A stretch of DNA of 64,000 nt from assembly GCA_964477085.1 (NCBI GenBank), contig CAYZDF010000001.1:70751-134750 (forward strand). Direction: 5' to 3'. A program made the translations under genes and the position numbers. The notes below the pieces were generated by a model, which worked only from the letters and a program-made list of their open reading frames with translations, ran no database searches and was not told the DNA's origin. Below, piece after piece: positions 1 to 7,753 of this stretch (position 1 is its first letter; each line of letters starts with the position of its first letter). The stretch is from Dichloromethanomonas sp964477085. GTDB taxonomy: Bacteria; Bacillota; Desulfitobacteriia; Desulfitobacteriales; Syntrophobotulaceae.

Positions 1-53
1 ACCTATTTTGGGGGACCAAAAAACACAAATCTACGCTGGGATTTGTGTTTTTT
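1..53 (+). promoter_or_regulatory. Terminator and antiterminator strand, probable end of a TPP riboswitch
   Basis: A 13-bp perfect stem (18-30 with 41-53) runs into a T tract and looks like an intrinsic terminator 38 bases before thiD. Its loop, 31-39, reads CTACGCTGG. That is the exact complement of CCAGCGTAG, the conserved 3' end of the TPP (THI-box) aptamer, so the loop could pair with the aptamer as an antiterminator. The aptamer itself would lie left of position 1 and is not visible. The terminator is seen directly; the riboswitch is inference, supported by the thiD-cytX genes downstream. Confidence 0.65.
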
Positions 54-91
54 TATTTGGTGTTAAGTTCTATCAAAAGAGGAGGAATTCT

Positions 92-892
92 ATGAAAAAA
101 GTACTTACTATCGCAGGTAGTGATACTTGCGGAGGGGCTGGAATTCAAGCAGATTTGAAAACCTTTTCAGCCCACGGTGTTTATGGGATGAGTGTGATCA
201 CTGCGGTTACAGCACAGAATACTCAAGGGGTTTTTGCCGTCCAGGACATCTTGCCTGAAGTCATCGCCAAACAGATAGACGCCATTTTTGATGACATTCA
301 GGTCGATGCCCTGAAGATCGGGATGGTTTCTGTGATCGAAACCATAAAAACAATCGCTTCTAGATTAAAAGAGCATAACGCGGTTAATATTGTCCTTGAC
401 CCGGTTATGATTTCGAAGAGTGGGTTTCCATTGTTACAGCCGGATGCTCGCCAAGCGCTTATTGAAAATCTTTTACCATTAGCAACAATTACAACACCAA
501 ATATTCCGGAGGCTGAAACGATTACTGGCAAAGCTATCCAAAATCTCACTGATATGCAGGAAGCTGCCAGGATGATTTCCTCTTTAGGGCCTTCCTACGT
601 CCTCGTAAAAGGAGGGCATCTTGCCGATGACGCCACAGATATATTGTTTGACGGTAAAATCGTTTATGACTTCAGAACAGAACGCCTGAACACCAAAAAT
701 ACGCATGGGACAGGATGTACACTGTCAGCGAGCATTGCTTCCAATCTGGCCAAAGGGATGGATGTTGTCAACGCTGTGGATTTAAGTAAGAAATATATTA
801 CGACAGCAATCGAAAATGCTTTGGACATTGGCCGGGGCGTAGGACCTACTCATCACTTCTATGAATTATATAAGAAGGCAGGAATTAAGTAA
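92..892 (+). CDS. thiD: Hydroxymethylpyrimidine/phosphomethylpyrimidine kinase ThiD
   Basis: ThiD phosphorylates HMP and then HMP-P to HMP-PP in thiamin synthesis and salvage. The 266-residue protein is full length for this ribokinase-fold family. It begins with AGSDTCGGAGIQAD (residues 8-21) and carries the anion-hole and catalytic segment HGTGCT at 205-210, with Cys209. The ATG at 92 is chosen because GGAGGA lies at 81-86. An in-frame start further left would fall inside the terminator hairpin. The stop overlaps the start of cytX by one base, so the two are translated as a pair, probably under TPP control. Confidence 0.95.
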   Translation: MKKVLTIAGSDTCGGAGIQADLKTFSAHGVYGMSVITAVTAQNTQGVFAVQDILPEVIAKQIDAIFDDIQVDALKIGMVSVIETIKTIASRLKEHNAVNIVLDPVMISKSGFPLLQPDARQALIENLLPLATITTPNIPEAETITGKAIQNLTDMQEAARMISSLGPSYVLVKGGHLADDATDILFDGKIVYDFRTERLNTKNTHGTGCTLSASIASNLAKGMDVVNAVDLSKKYITTAIENALDIGRGVGPTHHFYELYKKAGIK

Positions 893-2094
893 TGAATTAT
901 TCAGCAAAAGGAGTATCTTCGTTCAGTTTGTTTATTCTATGGTTCGGTGCAGCAGTATCAATTGCCGAAGTCTATACCGGTGCCCTGCTCGCTCCTTTGG
1001 GTTTTAGTAAAGGGGTACAAGCCATCTTACTTGGACATTTAATTGGCGCCATTATTCTTGGGCTTTCAGGCATTATTGGTTCGCAAAAAAAAGTCTCGGC
1101 AATCTTTTCAACCCGAATATCATTTGGTCGCTACGGATCCTACGGTTTTTCTATCCTGAATGTTCTTCAGCTTCTTGGTTGGACGGCTGTAATGATCATA
1201 ACCGGGGCACGGTCAGTTAATGAAGTTAGTAAATTACTCTGGGGCTATGACCAACAAACGGTTTGGAGTATTGTTATTGGACTACTGATCTGTGTCTGGA
1301 TCATAGTTGGAATTAAAAAACTCAATAAAGTCAATCTGTTAGCGGTAGGATTACTGTTAGTACTTACCATAATTTTAAGTACGGTAGTTTTTAAAGACCT
1401 TTCTCTTATTAACAAGACCTCTGAGGGGCTTTCCTTTGGGGCGGCAGTGGAACTCAGTGTTATTATGCCTCTATCCTGGCTGCCCTTGATCTCAGATTAC
1501 ACTCGTTATGCCAGAAGTAGTAAAGGTGGCTTTTGGGGAAGTGCTGGAGGATATTTTATCGGCAGCTGTTGGATGTATATTATTGGCCTCGGTGCAGCAA
1601 TATTTACAGGAACGGCAGATCCATCAACTATCTTAATGGCAGCCAATTTGGGGCTAGCAGCGTTAGGGATTGTTATTCTGTCAACGGTTACTACTACTTT
1701 TTTAGATGCCTATTCTGCGGGAGTTAGTTTATTAAATATAAACCCAAGATTTAATGAGAAGTTTACAGCGGTAACAATGGCTGTTATCGGAACAGTGGTA
1801 GCCATAATTATACCAATTGAACAGTATGAAAACTTCTTATATGCAATAGGATCCGTTTTTGCACCTTTGTTCGCCATACTGTTGACAGATTATTATATTC
1901 TAAAAAATAAGGACATTGATGAGCATAAAAATATTTACTGGATCAACACGGTGATTTGGGCGTTTGGGGTATGGATATATAATCAATTTATGGCACTTGA
2001 TCTCTTCTTTGGCAGTACTTTGCCCGTTATGGTGATTATAGCAACGATCTGTATTGGACTAAAAAGCATTTTTGGAAAAACATTACAACAATAA
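892..2094 (+). CDS. cytX: Hydroxymethylpyrimidine permease, CytX type (purine-cytosine permease family)
   Basis: This 400-residue membrane protein is rich in hydrophobic segments, about twelve, and has the look of the NCS1 cytosine/purine/thiamin-precursor permease family. Its N-terminus, with LFILWFGAAVSIAEVYTG, resembles CytX transporters. The ATG overlaps the thiD stop (TAATG), and CytX next to ThiD is a known pairing for uptake of the thiamin pyrimidine precursor. Cytosine transport (CodB-like) is the alternative, but the context favours HMP. A strong terminator follows 17 bases after the stop. Confidence 0.8.
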   Translation: MNYSAKGVSSFSLFILWFGAAVSIAEVYTGALLAPLGFSKGVQAILLGHLIGAIILGLSGIIGSQKKVSAIFSTRISFGRYGSYGFSILNVLQLLGWTAVMIITGARSVNEVSKLLWGYDQQTVWSIVIGLLICVWIIVGIKKLNKVNLLAVGLLLVLTIILSTVVFKDLSLINKTSEGLSFGAAVELSVIMPLSWLPLISDYTRYARSSKGGFWGSAGGYFIGSCWMYIIGLGAAIFTGTADPSTILMAANLGLAALGIVILSTVTTTFLDAYSAGVSLLNINPRFNEKFTAVTMAVIGTVVAIIIPIEQYENFLYAIGSVFAPLFAILLTDYYILKNKDIDEHKNIYWINTVIWAFGVWIYNQFMALDLFFGSTLPVMVIIATICIGLKSIFGKTLQQ

Positions 2095-2110
2095 ATCTAG
2101 AAATAATATA

Positions 2111-2142
2111 AAAAAATGAACTGCAAAAACAGTTCATTTTTT
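2111..2142. terminator. Bidirectional intrinsic terminator between cytX and iorB
   Basis: A 13-bp perfect stem (2111-2123 with 2130-2142) has a 6-base loop, a run of A on the left and a run of T on the right, so it can end transcription from both convergent sides. Confidence 0.85.
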
Positions 2143-2187
2143 ATTAAAAATCGATCCAATTACAATTGTGTAAGAAGTTTATATTAC

Positions 2188-2763
2188 TTAGGCTTCTCGT
2201 CCTGCCTCAAATGCTTTTATATTCGCATCAAGGAATTTAGCGGGAACATTTTCTTTTAGTGCTTCCAGCCAATATTCTTTATTAATCTGCAGGTACTTGG
2301 AAAGCAGTCCGAGAAGAACTACATTAACGGCTTTTGGATTACCTGCGTTCAGAGCAATTTTTAGGGCATCGATGATAATGACATTCTCTCGTAGGTTGCG
2401 AATGGTGTCCAAAGCATCAACGGGGTATTCAGCAGCTCCCATTATCACAGGCATCGGATCAATTCGCTGATCATTTATCAGAATACTACCGGTTGCCTTT
2501 AAATAGGGTAACCACCGCAGTGCTTCCAGCTTTTCAAAAGCAAGTATGATATCTGCTTCACCCTCAGGAATGATCGGAGAAGCGACTTCCTGACCGTATC
2601 TAACCTGGGTGACTACACTGCCTCCTCGTTGTGCCATCCCATGGATTTCCGAAACCTTGACATCCAGACCCATCTTTTGAATGACGCCAGAAAGAACCCG
2701 ACTGGCCAGAATTGTCCCTTGTCCACCAACACCGACAATAAGAATATTTGTAATATCAGACAT
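2188..2763 (-). CDS. iorB: Indolepyruvate:ferredoxin oxidoreductase beta subunit
   Basis: IorB carries the gamma-type domain of 2-oxoacid:ferredoxin oxidoreductases. With IorA it decarboxylates aryl pyruvates from aromatic amino acids to aryl-acetyl-CoA and reduces ferredoxin. The 191-residue protein starts with ILIVGVGGQGTILASR and continues with the family segment HGMAQRGGSV. It overlaps the iorA stop by one base (TAATG), which fits a stoichiometric complex. It ends 46 bases from the convergent terminator. Confidence 0.93.
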   Translation of the reverse strand: MSDITNILIVGVGGQGTILASRVLSGVIQKMGLDVKVSEIHGMAQRGGSVVTQVRYGQEVASPIIPEGEADIILAFEKLEALRWLPYLKATGSILINDQRIDPMPVIMGAAEYPVDALDTIRNLRENVIIIDALKIALNAGNPKAVNVVLLGLLSKYLQINKEYWLEALKENVPAKFLDANIKAFEAGREA

Positions 2764-4514
2764 TAGCTTTTACCATCCTTTCTTATTGCCGCGCTGTTAC
2801 AGACATTCATACATAGTTCACAGCCAACACATTGGGTCATACTGATGCGGACCTTCTTGCCTTCTTTAACGATACATGGACAGCCCAAGCGCATACAGCG
2901 CATGCAGCCGGTACAGGTATCAGGATCAACTTGACAGGGGGTAGTATCTTTATTCTTTTCAATCAAAGCGCATTTCCGCTTGGTAATAATAACGGAAGGT
3001 TCTTCAGCAGCCAATTCTTCCTTAATGACCTTTTCAAGCTTTTCAAGGTCAAATGGGTCTACCTCTGTAATTCGCTGTACACCGATGGCTTTGGCTAAGA
3101 GAATCATATCTACTTCTTTAATGGCTTCGCCCTTTAAGGTCAAGCCAGTCACTGGATTATCCTGATGTCCGGTCATTCCCGTTGTACGATTATCGAGGAT
3201 GATAGTGGTGGTTGTCGCCTTGTTATATACAGCATTAACAAGTCCAGTTATACCAGAATGAATAAAGGTTGAGTCCCCAATAACTGCAACCAAGTTACGA
3301 GCGAAATCTCGGCCTCGTGCTTTTTCCATCCCGATAGCGGCACCAATACTGGCTCCCATACAGATGGTCGTATCCATGGCATTTAGTGGAGCAAGGCTAC
3401 CCAGTGTATAACAGCCTATATCTCCTGCTACAGTAACCTTTAGTTTGTTGAGGACATAGAAAAGACCTCGATGGGGACAGCCTGGACATAAAACAGGCGG
3501 ACGTACAGGAGTGTTCACAGCTGGATTGGAGTTGGGTGTGATATTCTGCTCACTTTCATTTACGCCCATTCGCTCTTTAATGGTCTCAGGGAGAATTTCA
3601 CCAATATAGGAGAAAACATCTTTTCCTCGAGCCTTAATACCCAGGGATTTAACATATTCTTCGATAAAAGGTTCCAGTTCTTCGATAATATAGAGTTCCT
3701 CAACATTTTGTGCGAATTCAGTGATGAGTTGTTGTGGCAAGGGGAAGGTCATACCAAGTTTAAGGATTGAGGCATCCTTAAGGACCTCTTTGACGTACTG
3801 ATATGTTACCCCATTGGTAATAACACCCATTTTTTTATTGTTCCACTCGATTCTGTTAAGTGGGGTAGTTTCAGCATACTCCCTCAACTTATCTAACCTG
3901 GATTCCACATCAATATGTCTGCGCCGTGCATAAGCAGGAATCATGACATATTTTAGTGCATTCTTTTCATAATTCTTTAAACCAACTTCCTGGCGTTCAG
4001 AGAGTTCAACTAAAGATTGGGAGTGAGCAACCCGGGTGGTGATTCTTAACATGACGGGGGTATCAAAAGTTTCGCTTAAGTCAAAAGCTAATTTGGTAAA
4101 ATCCTTTGCCTCTTGACTGTCAGAAGGCTCCAAGACTGGAATTTTGGCAGCTCTGCCTAGATGACGATTATCTTGTTCATTTTGGGAACTATGCATACCG
4201 GGGTCATCTGCAGAGACCAAGACCAAGCCGCCATTAACACCAGTGTAAGCCAATGTAAATAGAGGGTCAGCTGCAACATTTACGCCCACATGTTTCATAG
4301 AAACTAAGGTTCTTCCACCAGCGATGGAAGCGCCAGCGCCTACCTCTAAAGCAACTTTTTCATTTGGGGACCATTCTGCATACATCTCTTTGTACTTTGC
4401 GGCGTTTTCGGTTATTTCTGTACTCGGAGTACCTGGATAGGCTGAACAGACTAGAACGCCTGCCTCCCACGCTCCACGGGCAATTGCTTCATTACCTGTA
4501 AGAAGTTTTTTCAT
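2763..4514 (-). CDS. iorA: Indolepyruvate:ferredoxin oxidoreductase alpha subunit
   Basis: This is the catalytic, thiamin diphosphate-dependent subunit of the aryl-pyruvate oxidoreductase. The 583 residues comprise a pyrimidine-binding N-domain (SAYPGTPSTEI), a CPGCPHRG motif in the middle, the ThDP/Mg part (GDSTFIHSG and a downstream DNRTTGMTGHQ), and a C-terminal ferredoxin domain. The ferredoxin domain has two cysteine sets: C534/C537/C540/C545 and C562/C565/C568/C572. All these parts are intact. It has its own promoter at 4581-4610 and a GAGAGGATGG ribosome site. The nearby paaK suggests linked aryl-acid/aryl-CoA metabolism. Confidence 0.95.
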   Translation of the reverse strand: MKKLLTGNEAIARGAWEAGVLVCSAYPGTPSTEITENAAKYKEMYAEWSPNEKVALEVGAGASIAGGRTLVSMKHVGVNVAADPLFTLAYTGVNGGLVLVSADDPGMHSSQNEQDNRHLGRAAKIPVLEPSDSQEAKDFTKLAFDLSETFDTPVMLRITTRVAHSQSLVELSERQEVGLKNYEKNALKYVMIPAYARRRHIDVESRLDKLREYAETTPLNRIEWNNKKMGVITNGVTYQYVKEVLKDASILKLGMTFPLPQQLITEFAQNVEELYIIEELEPFIEEYVKSLGIKARGKDVFSYIGEILPETIKERMGVNESEQNITPNSNPAVNTPVRPPVLCPGCPHRGLFYVLNKLKVTVAGDIGCYTLGSLAPLNAMDTTICMGASIGAAIGMEKARGRDFARNLVAVIGDSTFIHSGITGLVNAVYNKATTTTIILDNRTTGMTGHQDNPVTGLTLKGEAIKEVDMILLAKAIGVQRITEVDPFDLEKLEKVIKEELAAEEPSVIITKRKCALIEKNKDTTPCQVDPDTCTGCMRCMRLGCPCIVKEGKKVRISMTQCVGCELCMNVCNSAAIRKDGKS

Positions 4515-4580
4515 GATTCCATCCTCTCTAAGCGTTTATTTCAATAGCCATCTTTACTTTAGAAAATGTTAATTATCACA

Positions 4581-4610
4581 ATTATAGTATGAAGAAATAT
4601 TTCATATCAA
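4581..4610 (-). promoter_or_regulatory. Sigma-A promoter for iorAB
   Basis: On the minus strand TTGATA (4610-4605) and TATAAT (4586-4581) are separated by 18 bases and lie about 70 bases before the iorA ATG. This gives iorAB its own promoter, separate from paaK upstream. Confidence 0.65.
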
Positions 4611-4675
4611 GCATAATGCAAAGGTTAATCGGGGTAATATCTGGATAAAGATTTATCAGGCTTATAATAATGAAT

Positions 4676-5968
4676 TTAGCGATAATCGAATACACGCTTG
4701 GATTTTCCGGTGGTTCTTTCTAAAGTTCCCGGTTGGACAATTTTGATTTTGGCGTTAATGGAAAGTACACTATAGAGTTTGTGCTTAATATTGTCTTCTA
4801 GTTCTTCTAATCTGCAATAAGGTTCCAATACATCAGGACTTATCAGCTCCACCACGACTTCGAGCTCATCGAGATAATCCTTGCGATAGACATTGATTTG
4901 GTAATGTGGACCGATACCCTCGATTGCTATTAAGACGCTTTCGATCTGAGAAGGGAATACATTGACACCACGGATGATTAACATATCATCTGTCCGGCCA
5001 GTTACTTTTCTCATGCGGGCAGTTGTTCGACCGCAGGCGCATTGCTCCTGGTTAACACGCGAGATGTCTTTTGTACGGAAACGGATGACAGGAAATGCTT
5101 CCTTGGTCAAAGATGTAAATACCAGTTCTCCTTCTTCCCCAGGCTTAAGAACCTCACCTGTATCAGGATCGATCGTCTCTACGATAAAATGATCTTCAGC
5201 AATATGATGGCCACAACGATGAACACATTCACCTGCAACACCAGGGCCCATGACCTCACTCAAACCGTAATTATCCGTGGCGATAATGTTTAAGCGTGAT
5301 TCAATCTCAGAACGCATTTCCTCAGTCCAGGGTTCACCTCCGAAGAGGCCTAATCTCAGTTTAAGGTTAGAAAGCTTGATACCTTTACTCTCAGCAACCT
5401 CCGCAATATAGAGAGCATAACTCGGGGTAGAGATAAGGGTTGTTGTTCCAAAATCCTGCATTAACATTAACTGACGTTCAGTATTTCCACCGGATACGGG
5501 AACCACAAGGGCTCCTGCCCTCTCTAAACCATAATGAAGGCCGAAACCGCCTGTGAAAAGACCGTAATTAAAGGCGATCTGCGCAACGTCATCTGAAGTA
5601 ACCCCAGCTAATGTAACCATTCTGGCAGTCAAGTCGGTCCAGGTATTTAAGTCGTTTTGTGTGTAACCGACAACGACTGGTCGCCCGGTGGTACCGGAAG
5701 AGGCGTGGACGCGAACCAATTCTTTATTGGGTACTGTGAAAAGGCCAAAAGGATAATTATCACGCAGATCATCCTTAGTCGTGAAAGGAAGGTACTGGAG
5801 ATCTTTCAGTGACTTAACTTTCTCAGGCGTAATCCCCAGACGATCAAATTTGGCACGATAATGGGGAACTTTAGTATATACACGATGAACGGACCATTTA
5901 AGCCTTTCTAATTGGAGCTGTTCTAATTGTTGGCGGGACAAACATTCATGGTCTTTATCCCAAATCAC
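4676..5968 (-). CDS. paaK: Phenylacetate-CoA ligase family protein
   Basis: PaaK-type enzymes activate phenylacetate or related aryl acids to the CoA thioester with ATP. The sequence has the adenylate-forming P-loop ASSGTTGRPV (near residue 90), NYGLSEVMGPG in the middle and TGRTDDMLIIRGVNVFP in the C-terminal lid. A GTG at 5968 is chosen because GGTGAT sits 6 bases ahead and the resulting 430 residues match the family length. A TTG at 6001 would add 11 residues without a good ribosome site. It lies head-to-tail upstream of iorAB. Together they may interconvert aryl-acetates, aryl-acetyl-CoA and aryl-pyruvates; which direction dominates cannot be read here. Confidence 0.9.
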   Translation of the reverse strand: MIWDKDHECLSRQQLEQLQLERLKWSVHRVYTKVPHYRAKFDRLGITPEKVKSLKDLQYLPFTTKDDLRDNYPFGLFTVPNKELVRVHASSGTTGRPVVVGYTQNDLNTWTDLTARMVTLAGVTSDDVAQIAFNYGLFTGGFGLHYGLERAGALVVPVSGGNTERQLMLMQDFGTTTLISTPSYALYIAEVAESKGIKLSNLKLRLGLFGGEPWTEEMRSEIESRLNIIATDNYGLSEVMGPGVAGECVHRCGHHIAEDHFIVETIDPDTGEVLKPGEEGELVFTSLTKEAFPVIRFRTKDISRVNQEQCACGRTTARMRKVTGRTDDMLIIRGVNVFPSQIESVLIAIEGIGPHYQINVYRKDYLDELEVVVELISPDVLEPYCRLEELEDNIKHKLYSVLSINAKIKIVQPGTLERTTGKSKRVFDYR

Positions 5969-6031
5969 AGTAACATCACCCTTTTTCTCATAGTTTATCA
6001 ATTAGCAAAACCTTATAACAGGTTCAATCTT

Positions 6032-6202
6032 TCATTTTTGATTAAACACCATGTCAATATGCTGTGGCGACAGTTGTCTGGTAAAGGCACTAACTACAGG
6101 GACAACAAGGAAGAAATCATTCAGGGTTTTGGTCTTTTTCATACTAAAAAAGGCTATCGCAAAGAGGATAGCCACATAAATACCCACAGCAAAGAACTTC
6201 AT
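6032..6202 (-). pseudogene. Internally deleted sodium:solute symporter remnant
   Basis: A 56-codon open frame starts at an ATG with a strong GGGAGG site 8-10 bases ahead. Residues 1-31 (MKFFAVGIYVAILFAIAFFS, then MKKTKTLNDFF) look like the start of an SSF-family sodium:solute symporter, just before the usual GGR motif. Residues 32-56 (LVVPVVSAFTRQLSPQHID and the end) resemble the tail of the same family. The roughly 450 residues between are missing and the frame is kept, so an internal deletion seems likely. It lies 63 bases upstream of paaK on the same strand, as a substrate carrier would. The family call on such short pieces is from memory and not tested. Confidence 0.5.
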
Positions 6203-6346
6203 TTTCTACCATCCTCCCATACTCTTTTGTTTATAAATTAAAACAAGTACTACGGCAAACTACCTTACTACTAACCTATGAATAACAGTTGGTTGCGCTG
6301 GCAATAACATTTTAAAGAAGAATAAGCCAAAAGTCTATAGTCAAAT

Positions 6347-6370
6347 AAAAAATTGTCTTTTCAGACAATT
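6347..6370 (-). terminator. Terminator of the orphan antitoxin gene
   Basis: An 8-bp stem, AATTGTCT (6351-6358) with AGACAATT (6363-6370), has a 4-base loop. On the minus strand it is followed by a T-rich stretch. It lies 44 bases past the stop of the antitoxin gene. Confidence 0.65.
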
Positions 6371-6413
6371 AAAGTTGCAAGTTTAATAAAAAACATGCTA
6401 GTTAATCCAATTC

Positions 6414-6719
6414 TCAGTCATTCTCTTCGCTTTGCAGAAAAATACTTATTTCGTCTTCGGTAAGCGAATTCATTCGGCAGGGAGGAAGCGTACTTAGGTG
6501 GGCATTAGAAACAGGAGAACGCATCGAGTCTAGAAGATCCTTGGCCCGCATCAATTCTGTGTATTCATCAATGGAGATAATAACAGCTTGGGGTTTATTA
6601 TTTTTAACAACGATATAGGGGTTACCCACATCCTCTACAGCTTGAATGACTCTCGATGCTTGTCCACGACCTAATTCCGATACAGAAATCATACAATCAA
6701 AAACTTTGCGCAGGTCCAT
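6414..6719 (-). CDS. Orphan Phd/YefM-type antitoxin-like protein
   Basis: The 101-residue protein has the Phd/YefM layout: an N-terminal DNA-binding half (ISVSELGRGQASRVIQAVED), the strand NPYIVVKNNKPQAVIISIDEY, and an acidic C-terminus that in this family wraps a toxin. Such proteins bind and repress their own promoter and neutralise a RelE- or Doc-like toxin. No toxin gene lies on either side: a terminator follows directly, and the next gene is unrelated. It may therefore be a solitary regulator or the survivor of a broken pair. GGAGGTTAATAA precedes the ATG. Confidence 0.75.
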   Translation of the reverse strand: MDLRKVFDCMISVSELGRGQASRVIQAVEDVGNPYIVVKNNKPQAVIISIDEYTELMRAKDLLDSMRSPVSNAHLSTLPPCRMNSLTEDEISIFLQSEEND

Positions 6720-6779
6720 TTATTAACCTCCAACATTTAAAACACTGTTTATCTATAAGAGTTAGTTTATATTAGACCT

Positions 6780-6840
6780 ATTACCTTAAACTATTGATAA
6801 GTTTCAGTGTTGAGTACGAAAGAAACAACACTAAGGTAAT
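6780..6840. repeat. Compound inverted repeat in the antitoxin/response-regulator gap
   Basis: Outer arms ATTACCTTA (6780-6788) and TAAGGTAAT (6832-6840) enclose inner arms AGTGTTG (6806-6812) and CAACACT (6826-6832). The gap 6720-7041 has no gene I can support. Besides this structure it holds a hairpin with a T run at 6918-6951 and an imperfect 22-bp palindrome at 6962-6983. Confidence 0.5.
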
Positions 6841-6917
6841 ATCAAGCCTTGATAAAAAAGTATAGATACAGCTATTTAAATTATAAGTCGGCGACAAACA
6901 GAAAGCAATAGATTGAG

Positions 6918-6951
6918 TGCATGATACGAAGGACTATATTCATGCATTTTT
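6918..6951 (+). terminator. Terminator-like hairpin with no plus-strand gene ahead
   Basis: TGCATGA (6918-6924) pairs with TCATGCA (6940-6946), followed by five T. A loose promoter (TTGATA at 6849, TATTTA at 6873) lies ahead on the same strand. It could end a short untranslated RNA, but nothing confirms transcription. Confidence 0.35.
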
Positions 6952-7041
6952 ACATGAAAATAGTCGAAATACCTATTTTGACTGCAGTAAATATATTGAT
7001 TATGGCAGGTCAAAGCGTAGAATGTAAGTTTTTGTGAAGAT

Positions 7042-7740
7042 TTAGACTCTGAAACGATACCCAGCTCCCCATACGGTTTCGATGTATTGTGGATTAGCCG
7101 GATCACTTTCAATCTTATCACGTATCCGGGCAACATGGACGGTAACAGTGGCAGAATCTCCCAAGGCTTCTAAACCCCAGATTCTTTCAAATAGGTCTTC
7201 TCTGCTGAATACCCTGTTAGGATTCAGTGCCAGGAATACAAGTAAATCAAATTCTTTTTGAGCAAGATTAACTTCTTTATCATTAGCAAATACCCGACGT
7301 GATTCTTTGTCTATTATCAATCCGCGAATAACCACTTGTTCAGACTTTCTGGTATTTGTGATAAATTTTTGGCGTATTCGTTCATAATTGTGAAGATGAG
7401 CTTTAACCCTTGCCACCAGTTCTCCCGGGCTGAACGGTTTAGTGATATAATCATCTGCCCCCAGACTAAACCCTTTAATCTTATCAATTTCTTCCTTCTT
7501 GGCAGAAACAAGGAGTACGGGAATCCCTTTCTCATCCCTTATGCTACGCAGGATTTCCAAACCATCGAGACCAGGAAGCATGATATCTAGGATTAGAAGA
7601 TCATATTCCTCTTCATGCAGAACTTTTAACCCTTCTAATCCATCTGTACAGACTCTTACTTCAAAGCCAGCAACTTCAAGATAATCTTTCTGAAGTTCGG
7701 CGATACTCAGATCATCTTCAATAATCAATACCTTCTGCAT
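7042..7740 (-). CDS. OmpR-family response regulator
   Basis: The 232-residue protein has a receiver domain with acidic pocket E8-D9-D10, phospho-acceptor D52 (LLILDIMLPG), S79 and K101, all intact. A C-terminal winged-helix DNA-binding domain follows (about 130-232, ending in VWGAGYRFRV). It is the last gene of a five-gene minus-strand operon, 13 bases after the kinase that presumably phosphorylates it. Its targets probably include this operon, as is common for kinase/ABC modules, but no operator was identified. Confidence 0.93.
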   Translation of the reverse strand: MQKVLIIEDDLSIAELQKDYLEVAGFEVRVCTDGLEGLKVLHEEEYDLLILDIMLPGLDGLEILRSIRDEKGIPVLLVSAKKEEIDKIKGFSLGADDYITKPFSPGELVARVKAHLHNYERIRQKFITNTRKSEQVVIRGLIIDKESRRVFANDKEVNLAQKEFDLLVFLALNPNRVFSREDLFERIWGLEALGDSATVTVHVARIRDKIESDPANPQYIETVWGAGYRFRV

Positions 7741-7753
7741 CGGAATTCCTCCA

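Noticed and set aside
5927..6241. Plus-strand open frame of 104 codons opposite the paaK start
   Set aside because: It covers the symporter remnant on the other strand, which has a strong ribosome site and family-like residues. The plus-strand frame has neither.
6876..7136. Minus-strand frame of 86 codons at the end of the response regulator
   Set aside because: It overlaps the regulator gene in another frame and has no ribosome site or family features.
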